NCBI RefSeq assembly: GCF_014621695.1
Contig: NZ_CP061281.1
Span: forward strand, 4,960,001-5,024,000
Length of the DNA: 64,000 bases
From: Streptomyces xanthii
Lineage (GTDB): Bacteria > Actinomycetota > Actinomycetes > Streptomycetales > Streptomycetaceae
Direction: 5' to 3'
This document shows, in pieces, positions 16,310 to 24,822 of the stretch. Numbering within the stretch: position 1 is the stretch's first letter; each line of letters starts with the position of its first letter. A program made the position numbers and the translations under genes. The notes under the pieces are model-generated. The model was not told where the DNA came from. It worked only from the letters and a program-made list of their open reading frames with translations, and did not search any database.

Positions 16310-17886
16310 AGGATGTCCTCCGCCGTCGTCGCGTCCGGTGCCTCCGCGCCCGCCCCCGGCGGACCGCCGTGCGTCCACGGCGTCGCCTCCGGATCCGGCA
16401 GCTTCGGCCCGCCGCGCTGCTCGTGCTCGAACAGCGTCCAGCACATCTGGTCGCCCTTCCGCGGCACGGACCCCTCCTCGGGCTCCTTGCCGCGCCCCAT
16501 CTTGTCCAGGATCCGCAGCACCACCGCGTCCTCGCCCTCGTACGCCACGAACTCGGCGCTCTGCGGCTTGCCTCCGAGCGAGCGGTACACCTTCACGCGC
16601 TCCGCGAGGTGCGGCCGGTCGTCCGTGCGCACGGTGACCAGCGGGCGCGGCCGCTTCTTCTCGCTGTACGCGGACACGACCTCCGTCACCTCGCCCGCGA
16701 ACGCCTCCCCGGCGAGCCGCCGCCCGGCCATCACCAGCGGGTCGTCGAGCGCCTCCTGGGCGTCGAGCCGGGCCTGCTCGCGCTCCCGCGTCGCCAGCTT
16801 GTTCGCCGCCGTCACCGCGTCGTCGCGGCGCGGCTGCGGGGGCTCGCCCGCCGCCACCCGGTCGCGGTGCATCGTGAACGACCAGCGGTCCCGCGTCCAG
16901 CGGTCCGCCGCGTGCGCGCTCTCGGGCAGCGTGCACAGCACGTCGAGGCCGCGCCACACCGCGTCCCAGGTGGGCCGGGTGCGGGACTCGACCAGGGCGT
17001 GGATCTCCCGCTCCGCCGCCGTCAGTTCGGCCAGCCGGCCGTCCGCCTCGATCGCGTCCTCGGCCGCCGCCATGCGCGTACGGGCCCGGTCGTAGCGCTC
17101 GATCGCCGGTGCGAGGAGCTTGTTGTCGAACGCCGGGTCCGTGGCCGGGCCGGCCGGCGGGCACAGCAGCTGACCGCGCTCGTCCCGGCCCCGCTCCGCC
17201 CGCTCGGCCGCCGCCGCGCCCGACGTGCCTTCAGGGGCGTCGATCCAGGCGAGCAGCGGGCCCAGGTGCTGGTCCTCCAGGCTCGACTGGCCCGTCGCCC
17301 AGTGCCGGGACAGCAGGTCCGTCATCGCCAGGAGCAGCGAGGAGCCCGGCACGCGCGCCCGCTCCCCGAAGTGCGTCAGCCAGCGCCCCAGCAGCGGCAC
17401 GTGCGGCGGCGCCGGATGCGGCGCCTCCGGGTCCTGCTCGGCGGTGCGCCGGAACCGCATCGACCGGCCGAGCAGCCGGACGAACTCGACGCCCGCCCGG
17501 CTCGGCACGATCAGCTGCGGAGCGTCCGCGCACAGCTCCACCTCGACCTTGACCTTCTTGCCGGTCTCCGCGTCCGTCTCGTTGCGCTCTGTCAGCTCGA
17601 CGTCCGCCGCGAACCCGTCCAGGTACGGCAGCACCTCGTCGGCGAGCCGCGTGAGGAACGCGAAACGCAGGTCGCGGTCGCGCGGCTGCGGCACGACGAG
17701 CAGCCGCGGCGACGTCCGCTCCGTGCCGACGAGCGCGCCGAGCGGGGCGCCCGTCTCACCCGCGGTCGTCAGCGGCACGAGGACCAGCGGGCGCTGGGAC
17801 AGATGCCGGTGCCGCACCGTGGCGGTCGGCTGCGCGCGCCCCGTGCTCGTGGCCTCGAGCCGGGCCAGATGGTTGATCAGACTCAC
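16306..17886 (-). CDS. Unknown protein of the nuclease-helicase operon
   Basis: A 526-aa soluble protein that I do not recognise. The N-terminal half has beta-rich stretches (RPLVLVPLTTAGETGAP, PRLLVVPQPRDRD); the middle is Ala/Arg/Glu-rich and probably forms coiled coil or long helices (ERYDRARTRMAAAEDAIEAD, KLATREREQARLDAQEALDD); the C-terminus contains KVKVYRSL-type strands and an acidic tail. I see no Walker motif, zinc cluster or signal peptide. The GTG start overlaps the upstream nuclease-like stop as GTGA, and the 3' end overlaps the helicase start as GTGA, so the three proteins are likely made in fixed ratio. It may bridge nuclease and helicase. Confidence 0.8.
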   Translation of the reverse strand: MSLINHLARLEATSTGRAQPTATVRHRHLSQRPLVLVPLTTAGETGAPLGALVGTERTSPRLLVVPQPRDRDLRFAFLTRLADEVLPYLDGFAADVELTERNETDAETGKKVKVEVELCADAPQLIVPSRAGVEFVRLLGRSMRFRRTAEQDPEAPHPAPPHVPLLGRWLTHFGERARVPGSSLLLAMTDLLSRHWATGQSSLEDQHLGPLLAWIDAPEGTSGAAAAERAERGRDERGQLLCPPAGPATDPAFDNKLLAPAIERYDRARTRMAAAEDAIEADGRLAELTAAEREIHALVESRTRPTWDAVWRGLDVLCTLPESAHAADRWTRDRWSFTMHRDRVAAGEPPQPRRDDAVTAANKLATREREQARLDAQEALDDPLVMAGRRLAGEAFAGEVTEVVSAYSEKKRPRPLVTVRTDDRPHLAERVKVYRSLGGKPQSAEFVAYEGEDAVVLRILDKMGRGKEPEEGSVPRKGDQMCWTLFEHEQRGGPKLPDPEATPWTHGGPPGAGAEAPDATTAEDIL

Positions 17887-19055
17887 CGCTGCCGCTCCTT
17901 GCCGCTCAGTGCCTCGGCCCGCAGCGCGGCGGCCCGGCGCAGCGCCGCCACCGTCGGGTCCGCCGGATCGCCGCCCTCGCCGTGCGCCGCCGCGAGCACC
18001 GCGTCCACCGTCGTCAGACCGCCCAGCTCGGCGCGGAGCGGCCGGCCGAGCACCGTCACCGCGCCCGCCGCCCGGGACCGCTCGCGGCAGTGGAACGCCA
18101 GCTCGCACGCGGCCAGGCACTCCGGCGCGTACGTCGCCGGGACCGCCTCGACCGCGGCCGCCAGCTCGGCCGCGGGCAGCTCCGGGTCGAAGGCCGTGCC
18201 GGGCGGGAGCGCCGCCGCGATGTCCTCGATCCGGGTCAGCCGGGCCAGCTGCCTGCGGGTGACCGCGAGCTGCTTGCGCACGTCGACCGCGGACGCCGCC
18301 GGCAGGTTCGAGAAGTCCTTCGGGCACACCAGCACGATCCGGTCCCGGACCCTGACCTCGGCATCGAGGCCGGTCAGCCGCTGGGCGACCTGCTCGAGGG
18401 CCAGTACGTACACGGCCGCCTGCCGGGCCGCCGCCCCGACCTTCGCCGCGTCCGCCGCCCCGTCGATCATCGGGAACGACTTGATCTCGACGACCGTCCA
18501 GCTCCCGTCCGGATGCACCACCACGGCGTCCGGCTCCAGGAACGCGGGGCTGCCCGCCACGTCGAGCGCCAGCATCGGATGGTCCAGGAACGTCCACGTG
18601 CCCGGCGACTGAGCCGCCTCGCGCAGCGCCAGCGCGGTCCGTGCCGTACGGCCCTGCGGACCGGCCGCCGACAGATCCGGCGCCGACACCAGCTCGGCCA
18701 CCGGCTCCGGCGCGCCCGCGGGACCGACCCGCTCGTGCACCAGCCGCAGCAACTGCGCGCCGCCGTCCGCCTTCACCCGCGCCTCGAACACGTTCCCCCG
18801 CGCCAGCGCGAACTGGGACTGGCCGAACGCCGAGGGCGCCCCCAGCGCGTCCGCGAGCCGCGCCTTGTCGACGCCCGCCCCGTCCAGGAGCGCGCGCCGG
18901 TTGCACCCCGGGTTCGCCGCGAGGGCGGCCAGGGCGCGGGCGTCCAGCGGGCGCGGGGGCCGGTCCGGGCCGCGCAGCTCAGCGAGCTGGTGCCGCAGCC
19001 CCGTCACCGGTGTCGTGGGTCGGGGCACCCTTGCGCTGTCGGGGAATTCGCTCAC
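17883..19055 (-). CDS. PD-(D/E)XK nuclease-like protein (RecB/Cas4-type)
   Basis: A 390-aa protein with a likely restriction-endonuclease-fold core: FLEPDAVVV followed by WTVVEIKSF gives the D...ExK pattern, and helices with Q/R residues follow (AARQAAVYVLALEQ). A cysteine group near the end (ECLAACELAFHCRER) resembles the Fe-S cluster ligands of RecB/Cas4/AddB-type nucleases. It heads the three-gene unit and is coupled to the next gene by GTGA. The start is uncertain: GTG 19055 is a compromise, it overlaps the PAP2 gene end by 77 nt, and the frame stays open to a TTG at 19085; downstream GTGs (19028, 19007) would remove or shorten the overlap. Confidence 0.75.
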   Translation of the reverse strand: MSEFPDSARVPRPTTPVTGLRHQLAELRGPDRPPRPLDARALAALAANPGCNRRALLDGAGVDKARLADALGAPSAFGQSQFALARGNVFEARVKADGGAQLLRLVHERVGPAGAPEPVAELVSAPDLSAAGPQGRTARTALALREAAQSPGTWTFLDHPMLALDVAGSPAFLEPDAVVVHPDGSWTVVEIKSFPMIDGAADAAKVGAAARQAAVYVLALEQVAQRLTGLDAEVRVRDRIVLVCPKDFSNLPAASAVDVRKQLAVTRRQLARLTRIEDIAAALPPGTAFDPELPAAELAAAVEAVPATYAPECLAACELAFHCRERSRAAGAVTVLGRPLRAELGGLTTVDAVLAAAHGEGGDPADPTVAALRRAAALRAEALSGKERQR

Positions 19056-19914
19056 CCGGCGAAGTCTGGCACTCTCCACTGACAATCGAGGAACGTGTGG
19101 CGGAAGGGGCCGCCCACGAGCCGTTCGCCAGGACCGCGGCGACCCGGTCCCGGATCCGCCCGGCGAGCCGCTGGACCGGCTTCGTGAGCAGCAGGCCCAC
19201 GCCCATCACGGCGGCGCCCGCGACCGCGTCGAAGAAGTAGTGGTTGGCCGTGCCCATCACGACGATCGTCGTGATCAGCGGATAGCCGACGGCCGCCGTC
19301 CTCGCGAGCGGGCCGCGCCCGTGCCGCCACAGCATCACGCCGCACCACAGCGCCCATCCGACGTGCAGACTGGGCATCGCCGCGTACTGGTTCGTCATCC
19401 CGCCCATGCCCTTGGGCGCGCTCGCCGCGCCGCCCCACCAGCCGTACGAGCTGTACTGGGCCATGGTGTCGACGAAGCCGTAGCCGGCCGTGAGCAGGCG
19501 GGGCGGGCAGGTCGGGAGCAGGGTGAAGCCGATCAGGCCGATCAGCGTCGAGGTCATCAGCCAGGTGCGGGCCGCGCGGTACACATGGGCGCGGCGGCGG
19601 AACAGCCAGACGAGGATCGCCGGCGTGACCAGGTAGTGCAGCGAGGCGTACCAGAAGTCGGCGGGGACGCCGATCCATGCCTCGCGGGTGAACAGACGGT
19701 TCAGCGGATGTTCGAGATTGAGGTGGACTGCCTTCTCGGCCCGGAGTATCGCCAGGCCGTGGTCGACGGCCGTGCTCACGTCGCCGCGGGCCAGCAGCCG
19801 GCCCGCCGTGTACACGCCGTACACGAGGAAGATCAACGGGAGCTCGGTCCACCAGCGCAGCCTCGCTCCGGGTATGTCCCCGGCGTGCGCTGCGTCGTCG
19901 TCGGTCTGCGACAT
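18979..19914 (-). CDS. PAP2-superfamily membrane phosphatase
   Basis: Integral membrane protein of 311 aa with about six hydrophobic segments. The PAP2 signature is visible as MPSLHVGWALWC and, further on, GTANHYFFDAVAGA, giving the conserved Ser-x-His and His pairs; this arrangement is found in the inositol-phosphoryl-ceramide-synthase-like branch. It may dephosphorylate or transfer a lipid head group at the outer membrane face. The ATG at 19914 has GGGGGAG upstream. Its long, charged C-terminal tail runs 77 nt into the next gene. It is divergent from the histidine phosphatase gene. Confidence 0.87.
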   Translation of the reverse strand: MSQTDDDAAHAGDIPGARLRWWTELPLIFLVYGVYTAGRLLARGDVSTAVDHGLAILRAEKAVHLNLEHPLNRLFTREAWIGVPADFWYASLHYLVTPAILVWLFRRRAHVYRAARTWLMTSTLIGLIGFTLLPTCPPRLLTAGYGFVDTMAQYSSYGWWGGAASAPKGMGGMTNQYAAMPSLHVGWALWCGVMLWRHGRGPLARTAAVGYPLITTIVVMGTANHYFFDAVAGAAVMGVGLLLTKPVQRLAGRIRDRVAAVLANGSWAAPSATRSSIVSGECQTSPGERIPRQRKGAPTHDTGDGAAAPAR

Positions 19915-20116
19915 GCGGGCCGCTCCCCCTCTTCCCTCGTCGGCGGCCTCCGGCCACTTCGTCACCCTACGGCGTGAATGAGGTCCTTGGTGGGTGACCT
20001 CTGACCCTCGTAGACGCGGAGATCGCCGGCCGGGTTGCCCGGCGGGCGGACCGCGCCGAGGTTGCGCGATGATGAACGGGTCCCTCCTGAACTGTTGAAC
20101 TGCGAAAGGTCCCCGC

Positions 20117-20716
20117 ATGGCACCGCGCATCCTGCTGGCCCGGCACGGACAGACGGAATGGTCCCTGTCCGGACGGCACACCGGCAGGACGGACATCCCG
20201 CTCCTGGAGGAGGGCCGGCGCGGCGCGAAGCTGCTCGGCGAGCGACTGCACCGCCCGCCCTACGACGGGCTGCCCGGCGTCGAGGTGCGAACCTCGCCGC
20301 TCGTGCGGGCGAGCGAGACGTGCGCGCTGGCCGGGTTCGGGGAGCGGGCCACCGCGTGGGACGCGCTCATGGAGTGGGACTACGGGGCGTACGAAGGTCT
20401 GACCCCCGCCCAGATCCAGGAGCTGCGGCCCGGCTGGTTCATCTGGCGCGACGGTGTGCCCGACGGGGAGACGCTCTCGGAGGTCTCGGCGCGGGCGGAC
20501 GAGGTCGTCGCCTGGGCCCGTTCCGCGGACCGGGACGTGCTGGTGTTCGCCCACGGACACATCCTGCGGTCGATCGGGGCGCGCTGGCTGGGCCTGCCGA
20601 TCGATTTCGCGGCGCGGATCCGGCTGAACCCGACGTCCCTGTCCGTACTGGGCTGGGCGTACGGGGATCCGGCGATCGAGTCCTGGAACGAGACGGGGCA
20701 CCTGGCGGTGGGCTGA
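20117..20716 (+). CDS. Histidine phosphatase family protein
   Basis: Cytoplasmic phosphatase of the phosphoglycerate-mutase-like superfamily, 199 aa. The catalytic RHG motif is [11 protein letters not shown]; the second Arg lies in [11 protein letters not shown], the acid residue in EWDYGAYEG and the second His in VFAHGHILR. Substrate is not predictable; small members often hydrolyse sugar phosphates or act in cobalamin or glycolipid pathways. The ATG has AAAGG 8 nt upstream. It is monocistronic and ends at a long hairpin repeat. Confidence 0.9.
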   Translation: MAPRILLARHGQTEWSLSGRHTGRTDIPLLEEGRRGAKLLGERLHRPPYDGLPGVEVRTSPLVRASETCALAGFGERATAWDALMEWDYGAYEGLTPAQIQELRPGWFIWRDGVPDGETLSEVSARADEVVAWARSADRDVLVFAHGHILRSIGARWLGLPIDFAARIRLNPTSLSVLGWAYGDPAIESWNETGHLAVG

Positions 20717-20775
20717 GCGGGGGCGCCTTCTCGTCTGCGGGGTTGCTCGCCGCGGGCGGGTGACGCGTACGTCGT

Positions 20776-20861
20776 GGCTGGTCGCGCAGTTCCCCGCGCC
20801 CCTAGAGGCGAGCGGCTTCGCCGCTCAGCCTCTAGGGGCGCGGGGAACTGCGCGACCAGCC
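20776..20861. repeat. Family A repeat, copy 4, near-perfect long hairpin
   Basis: Two perfect 34-nt arms (20776-20809 and 20828-20861) flank an 18-nt centre that itself can form AGCGG/CCGCT around CTTCG. The whole is a stem of about 40 bp with a UUCG-like loop. It sits between the convergent histidine phosphatase and NsdA-like genes. As RNA it would be an exceptionally stable bidirectional terminator. Confidence 0.85.
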
Positions 20862-20891
20862 CCCACCGGCCCGCACTCGGCGACGCGAGGT

Positions 20892-22388
20892 TCAGACCCG
20901 GGTCGTGGTCCGGGCCTCCAGGAACGCCGCCACACTCGCATCCCGCTGGTGCGGCAGCAGAACCCGCGCGGTCGTCGCCAGCATCGCCTCGATCCGCGAC
21001 GACCGCACGTCCCGCAGCAGCGCCAACGCCCGCGCCCCCGCGGCCGCCGCCTCGTCCGGCCGCCCCGCCCGCGCGAGATCGTCCGCCATCTCCGCCGTGT
21101 ACAGCGCGATGTTCCGCGTGAAGTGAGGATCCTGCAAAGCGACCGACCGCCGCGCGTGCCGGGCCGCCCGCACCCAGTCACCCAGTGCCGACCAGCACTG
21201 CGACTCGAGCCCCTCCAGCTCCGCCTCGCCGTAGAACGACATCCACTCCGGATCCGCCTCCGTCGTGCCCCGCGCGAACAACGCCTGCGCCCGCGCCAGC
21301 GACCGCTCGCAGGCCCGCCGGTCACCGAGCCCCGCCCAGCCCCCGGCCTCCCGCAGCGCGAGCAGCGACAGCAGCCGCGGCGAACCCAGGTGCGCCGCGA
21401 TCCGGGCCGCCGCCTGCGCCGCCCGTACGGCCTCGCGTGGGCGGCCCGCGTCCCGCGCCAGGAACGCCGTGTTGCAGAACGCGTGCGCCTCCAGCGCCTC
21501 GTCCCCGGCCATCCGCGCGGTGGCCAGCGCCTCCGCGTAGTGCGAGCGGGCGTCGTCGAAGCGGCCCGAGTCGTGGGCCAACCAGCCGACGGAGATCGCC
21601 AGTTCACCGGCGCCCGCCTGGAGCCGCTGGATGTCCTCCGGTGGCGCCGCGCCCGCGTCCAGCAGTTCGAACGCGGTGCGCAGCGGCGCCGCCGCCCGCT
21701 GGTACAGCCCGTCGGCGCCGTGCCGGTCGTCCAGCAGCCGGATCCGGCGGATCGCTTCTTCCACGGCGCCGACACCCGCCTTCGCGGGATGCCGCTCCAG
21801 TGGGGCGTCCTGCGCCGCGGCGCCGAGCGGGACGCCGAAAGGCGTCAGGGCGGCCACCGCGACGGTGGCCGTCGAGCCGGTCATGCCGGTCATGAATGCG
21901 CGACGCCGCACGTCGCTCTCCTCGTGGTGCGTGTACGCGTGGTGCGTGTACTCGTGTGGTGGGTCTGTTTCTTCGCGTGGTGGGTGGACGTGTTCTTCGC
22001 GTGGTGCGGGTACGGGCACGGGTGCGGACGCGGCTGTGCCTGTGGCTGTGGGGTCGTGCCGGGTCGCGGGTCCGTCCGCGAGCGGGCGCACCGCCCGGCC
22101 CCGGACCGCCGAACGCGGGGCGAACCCCAGGTCCGCCAGCGTCCGGCCCGGGAACAGGTGCAGGAACACCCGCTCGTACGCGTAGTTGGGGCAGCGGATC
22201 TCGCCCGCCTCCACGCGTCCGATGTAGCGCGCGTCGCAGCTGACCCGCTCGCCGATCTCGCGCGCCGCGCGGCGCACCGCGGCCGCGAACTCGCCCGGGG
22301 AGCGCTGACCGCGCAGTTCCCGGAAGGCGAGATTCGGCCGCGGGGTCTGCGGCGCCGGGGCGTTCGAGAGATACGGCGACGAGCTCAT
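20892..22388 (-). CDS. HTH/TPR regulator, NsdA-like
   Basis: A 498-aa regulator. The N-terminal region (about 20-105) has the pattern FRELRGQRSPGEFAAAVRRA and ARYIGRVEAGEI, a helix-turn-helix typical of the Streptomyces NsdA/NsdB group. A low-complexity Pro/His linker follows, then a short hydrophobic stretch after RRR (about 170-190) resembling a Tat-like or membrane segment, then TPR-like helical repeats to the C-terminus (ARSHYAEALATARMAGDEAL and similar). NsdA represses antibiotic production and sporulation in S. coelicolor; this paralog's targets are unknown. GGGAGGA stands 7 nt before the ATG. It is divergent from a small conserved gene. Confidence 0.8.
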   Translation of the reverse strand: MSSSPYLSNAPAPQTPRPNLAFRELRGQRSPGEFAAAVRRAAREIGERVSCDARYIGRVEAGEIRCPNYAYERVFLHLFPGRTLADLGFAPRSAVRGRAVRPLADGPATRHDPTATGTAASAPVPVPAPREEHVHPPREETDPPHEYTHHAYTHHEESDVRRRAFMTGMTGSTATVAVAALTPFGVPLGAAAQDAPLERHPAKAGVGAVEEAIRRIRLLDDRHGADGLYQRAAAPLRTAFELLDAGAAPPEDIQRLQAGAGELAISVGWLAHDSGRFDDARSHYAEALATARMAGDEALEAHAFCNTAFLARDAGRPREAVRAAQAAARIAAHLGSPRLLSLLALREAGGWAGLGDRRACERSLARAQALFARGTTEADPEWMSFYGEAELEGLESQCWSALGDWVRAARHARRSVALQDPHFTRNIALYTAEMADDLARAGRPDEAAAAGARALALLRDVRSSRIEAMLATTARVLLPHQRDASVAAFLEARTTTRV

Positions 22389-22490
22389 GAGAGGGTCCTC
22401 CCGTGCGAACCGTGCCGGGCACCGCGGGAGTTGCCTCCCTCGTCCCGGCGAGGCTCGAAGGTACCGTCCGTCACGACGGCGACACGCAGT

Positions 22491-22504
22491 GTTTGGCTAC
22501 AAAC
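22491..22504. promoter_or_regulatory. Inverted repeat in the NsdA-like divergent promoter
   Basis: GTTTGGCTACAAAC is a perfect 5-bp inverted repeat with a 4-nt spacer, centred in the 239-bp gap between two divergent genes. It is a plausible operator for the HTH protein encoded next door or for another regulator. There is no consensus to compare with. Confidence 0.35.
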
Positions 22505-22627
22505 CGGATATCTCACCCGAGATCTGCCATGAACTGCCATCCTTTGCGGCGGCACGGCGCCGTAGCCGTTGACGCGGCCGCGCGTTGAACCATGCGGCGA
22601 AATCCCCACGAACCAGGAGGGGCCGAG

Positions 22628-23050
22628 GTGTTGGACGCGGCACAGCCCATGACGTCGACGGCGCGGCACAGGCCGGCCGAGGAGCACAGCGAGCGGCCGC
22701 CCGGGGGCTGCGACCTGGTCACGGTTCCGGCCCGGCAGGGCCTGGAGGCCGTCGACATCCTGCGGCGCGGCTGCGCGGAGACCGTCGGGCCCGTGCTGCA
22801 CGACGGGGGCTGCGGCACGCTCGGCTTCCTCGTCCCGCCCGGCACCGCGGACGGCTGGGACGTGCCCGGCAGCGCCTGTACGCAGACGGCGGGGCGCGGG
22901 GCGGTTCTCGTACCGCCCGCCGACGACGGCACGGACTGGCTCCTCCCGCCGGAGAACGAGGCCTCCGAGCTGACGACCGACCCGGCGGTCCTGAGGGCGG
23001 CCCTCGACGAGGCGGCCCGCCTGATCGAGGCGGCCGACAACTGCCGCTGA
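22628..23050 (+). CDS. Conserved hypothetical protein
   Basis: A 140-aa soluble protein that I do not recognise. The core has short beta-like segments (DLVTVPARQG, CGTLGFLVPPGT, GAVLVPPADD) and ends in a helix (AALDEAARLIEAADNC). A pair of conserved-looking cysteines flanks GPVLHDGGCGT. The GTG at 22628 is chosen because AGGAGG lies 8 nt upstream; the frame opens 36 nt earlier. It faces the NsdA-like regulator across a shared promoter, so it may be its target or partner. Confidence 0.7.
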   Translation: MLDAAQPMTSTARHRPAEEHSERPPGGCDLVTVPARQGLEAVDILRRGCAETVGPVLHDGGCGTLGFLVPPGTADGWDVPGSACTQTAGRGAVLVPPADDGTDWLLPPENEASELTTDPAVLRAALDEAARLIEAADNCR

Positions 23051-23903
23051 ATCCCTGCCGGGAGAGCGAGTGACGCTTGCCGTCCCTCAGGGACCCCCGG
23101 GTGCGGGTTGCCACCCGGCCCACACCGGTACGGCGCCCAGCCTCGGACCGCGCAGCACTCCATCCGCACCTGGGTTCGGGCCGCTCTGGCCCCACCACCG
23201 CTTGCCTTTGGCCCGCCCCTCTCTCCCGCCTGGGACATTCAGCCCGGCACCCGGCCTCGGGCACGGCGCAGCGCTTCAGCCCTGGACGCGCGTGCCCTTG
23301 GCCCCAGCCTGGGTGTGGCGCTCCACGCGCACCCAGGTTCGGGTCGCTCTGGCCTCGGCCCCTTGCCTTCGGCCCGCCCCTCTCTCCCACCCACCCGCCC
23401 CCTCCGGGGGCGTTCGGCCCGGCGCCTGGCCTCGGGGCAGGTCCCCTCCCTCAAGGACCGTTCCTGTCGCCCGGCCCGGGCGACATCGCACCGCGGGGTG
23501 CGCGTTCCAGTCGTCCTTGCCTCGGGGCAGCACCCCAGCTCCGGGTGCGGCTCCCCCTAGCCTTGGGCAGTCTGCCGCCTGGGGCGGCACGGGTGGGCAA
23601 GGCGGCACCCCGGCGCCGAGTGCGCGATCGTCGGGCCTCAGCTGCGGCGCCGCCGGCGCACGGGCCGTCCCCTAGCCGCCGCACCCGGCATCACTCGACG
23701 CAGAGCCGAAGCCACCCCCTCCCGCCCGTCTCGCCGCCGGCCCCGCCCCCGGCACCGAGAGCCGAAGCCACCCCCCGCCCGCCTCGCCACCGGCGCCGCC
23801 CCCCGCCCCCCCCAGGGAGCCCCTCCCCGGGCTGCCGTCCTGCCCGGCGCCGGAGGTGGGTGGCTGTCGCGCCGACCCGGGCCGCCCGGCGGATAATGGG
23901 CGA
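23051..23903. other. Non-coding, repetitive GC-rich gap
   Basis: This 853-bp stretch holds no gene I can support; its open frames lack ribosome sites and have odd proline/arginine/serine compositions. It contains degenerate direct repeats: a block of about 70 bp at 23163-23230 is repeated at 23327-23396 (shared TCGGG-CGCTCTGGCC and CGGCCCGCCCCTCTCTCCC), and AGAGCCGAAGCCACCCC recurs at about 23702 and 23759. It also carries family B repeat copy 2 (listed separately). Confidence 0.6.
23555..23658. repeat. Dispersed intergenic repeat, family B, copy 2
   Basis: Near-copy of 13426-13528: both share TTGGGCAGTCTGCCGCCTGG, a CGGCAC block, GTGGGCAAGGCGGCACCC, a GCCG-GTGCGCGA stretch and a GGCGCCG end, in the same order and orientation. 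The copies are about 10 kb apart and each lies in a gene-free stretch. Confidence 0.7.
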
Positions 23904-24797
23904 ATGGCCAGGTCGCGTGGGAAGCAGCAGGGGAGCAGGAGTGGTGGCGGGGGAGGGCGAGGGGCCCGGGAGTCCGTGGTGGAGAGTGTCGACGGGGGGC
24001 TCGCCGAGCTGATACCCGACCGGGACCGGCCCGCCGGCTGGACCCTGCTCCTGGACGGCGCCCCGCAGTCGCACGTCGACCTGGACGACCCCGCCCACCT
24101 CTCCTTCGAGTACCAGCGCCGCATCGGCCACGTCATCGACCTGGCCGCCGACCCGGGCCGCCCGGTCCAGGCCGTGCACCTGGGCGGCGGCGCCTTCACC
24201 CTGGCCCGTTACGTCGCCGCGACCCGGCCCCGCTCCACGCAGCAGGTCGTGGAGCGCGACGGTCCCCTCGTCCAACTGGTGCGTACGGCCCTGCCGTTGG
24301 ATCCCGGCGCCCGGATTCGCGTACGGACCGCCGACGCCCGTGAGGCCCTCGCCAAGCTGCCCGACGACTGGGCCGACGTACTGGTCGCGGACGTGTTCAG
24401 CGGGGCCCGCACCCCCGCCCACCTCACCAGTACGGAGTTCCTGACCGAGGTGCGGCGCGTGCTGCGGCCCTCCGGTACCTTCGTCGCCAACCTCGCCGAC
24501 GGCCCGCCGCTGGCCCATCTGCGCGGGCAGATCGCCACCGCCGCGGCCGTCTTCCCCGAACTGGCCCTGGTCGCCGACCCGACGGTGCTCCGGGGCAAGC
24601 GCTTCGGGAACGCGGTGCTGGTCGCGTCCGCGCTGCCGCTGCCGGTCGCCGAGCTGACCCGGCGGGCGGCGGGCGACCCGCACCCGGGGCGGGTCGAGCA
24701 CGGGCGGAGTCTGCTCGACTTCGCGGGCGGCGCGCCGGCGGTGACGGACACCTCGGCCAAGGCGTCGCCGGCCCCGCCCGCCTCCGTGTTCCGGTAG
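23904..24797 (+). CDS. Spermidine-synthase-like methyltransferase-fold protein
   Basis: A 297-aa protein with the class I Rossmann fold of polyamine aminopropyltransferases. The nucleotide-binding glycine motif is VHLGGGAFTLARYV; VVERDGPLVQ and DVLVADVFSGARTPAHL fit the later motifs. The spermidine synthase substrate residues are not clearly preserved, and no decarboxylase partner is nearby, so this is likely a fused-type or methyltransferase-like member with another substrate. The N-terminal 25 residues are Gly/Arg/Ser-rich and disordered. The ATG at 23904 has only a weak ribosome site; the frame is open to 23856. Confidence 0.8.
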   Translation: MARSRGKQQGSRSGGGGGRGARESVVESVDGGLAELIPDRDRPAGWTLLLDGAPQSHVDLDDPAHLSFEYQRRIGHVIDLAADPGRPVQAVHLGGGAFTLARYVAATRPRSTQQVVERDGPLVQLVRTALPLDPGARIRVRTADAREALAKLPDDWADVLVADVFSGARTPAHLTSTEFLTEVRRVLRPSGTFVANLADGPPLAHLRGQIATAAAVFPELALVADPTVLRGKRFGNAVLVASALPLPVAELTRRAAGDPHPGRVEHGRSLLDFAGGAPAVTDTSAKASPAPPASVFR

Positions 24798-24822
24798 CGG
24801 CGGGCCCGGCTCCCGCTCCGTC

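Noticed and set aside
17883..19055. Cas4 of a CRISPR system
   Set aside because: The motif pattern is similar, but no cas1/cas2 or repeats are present.
23163..23396. CRISPR-like array
   Set aside because: Only two degenerate direct repeats with no regular spacing and no cas genes.
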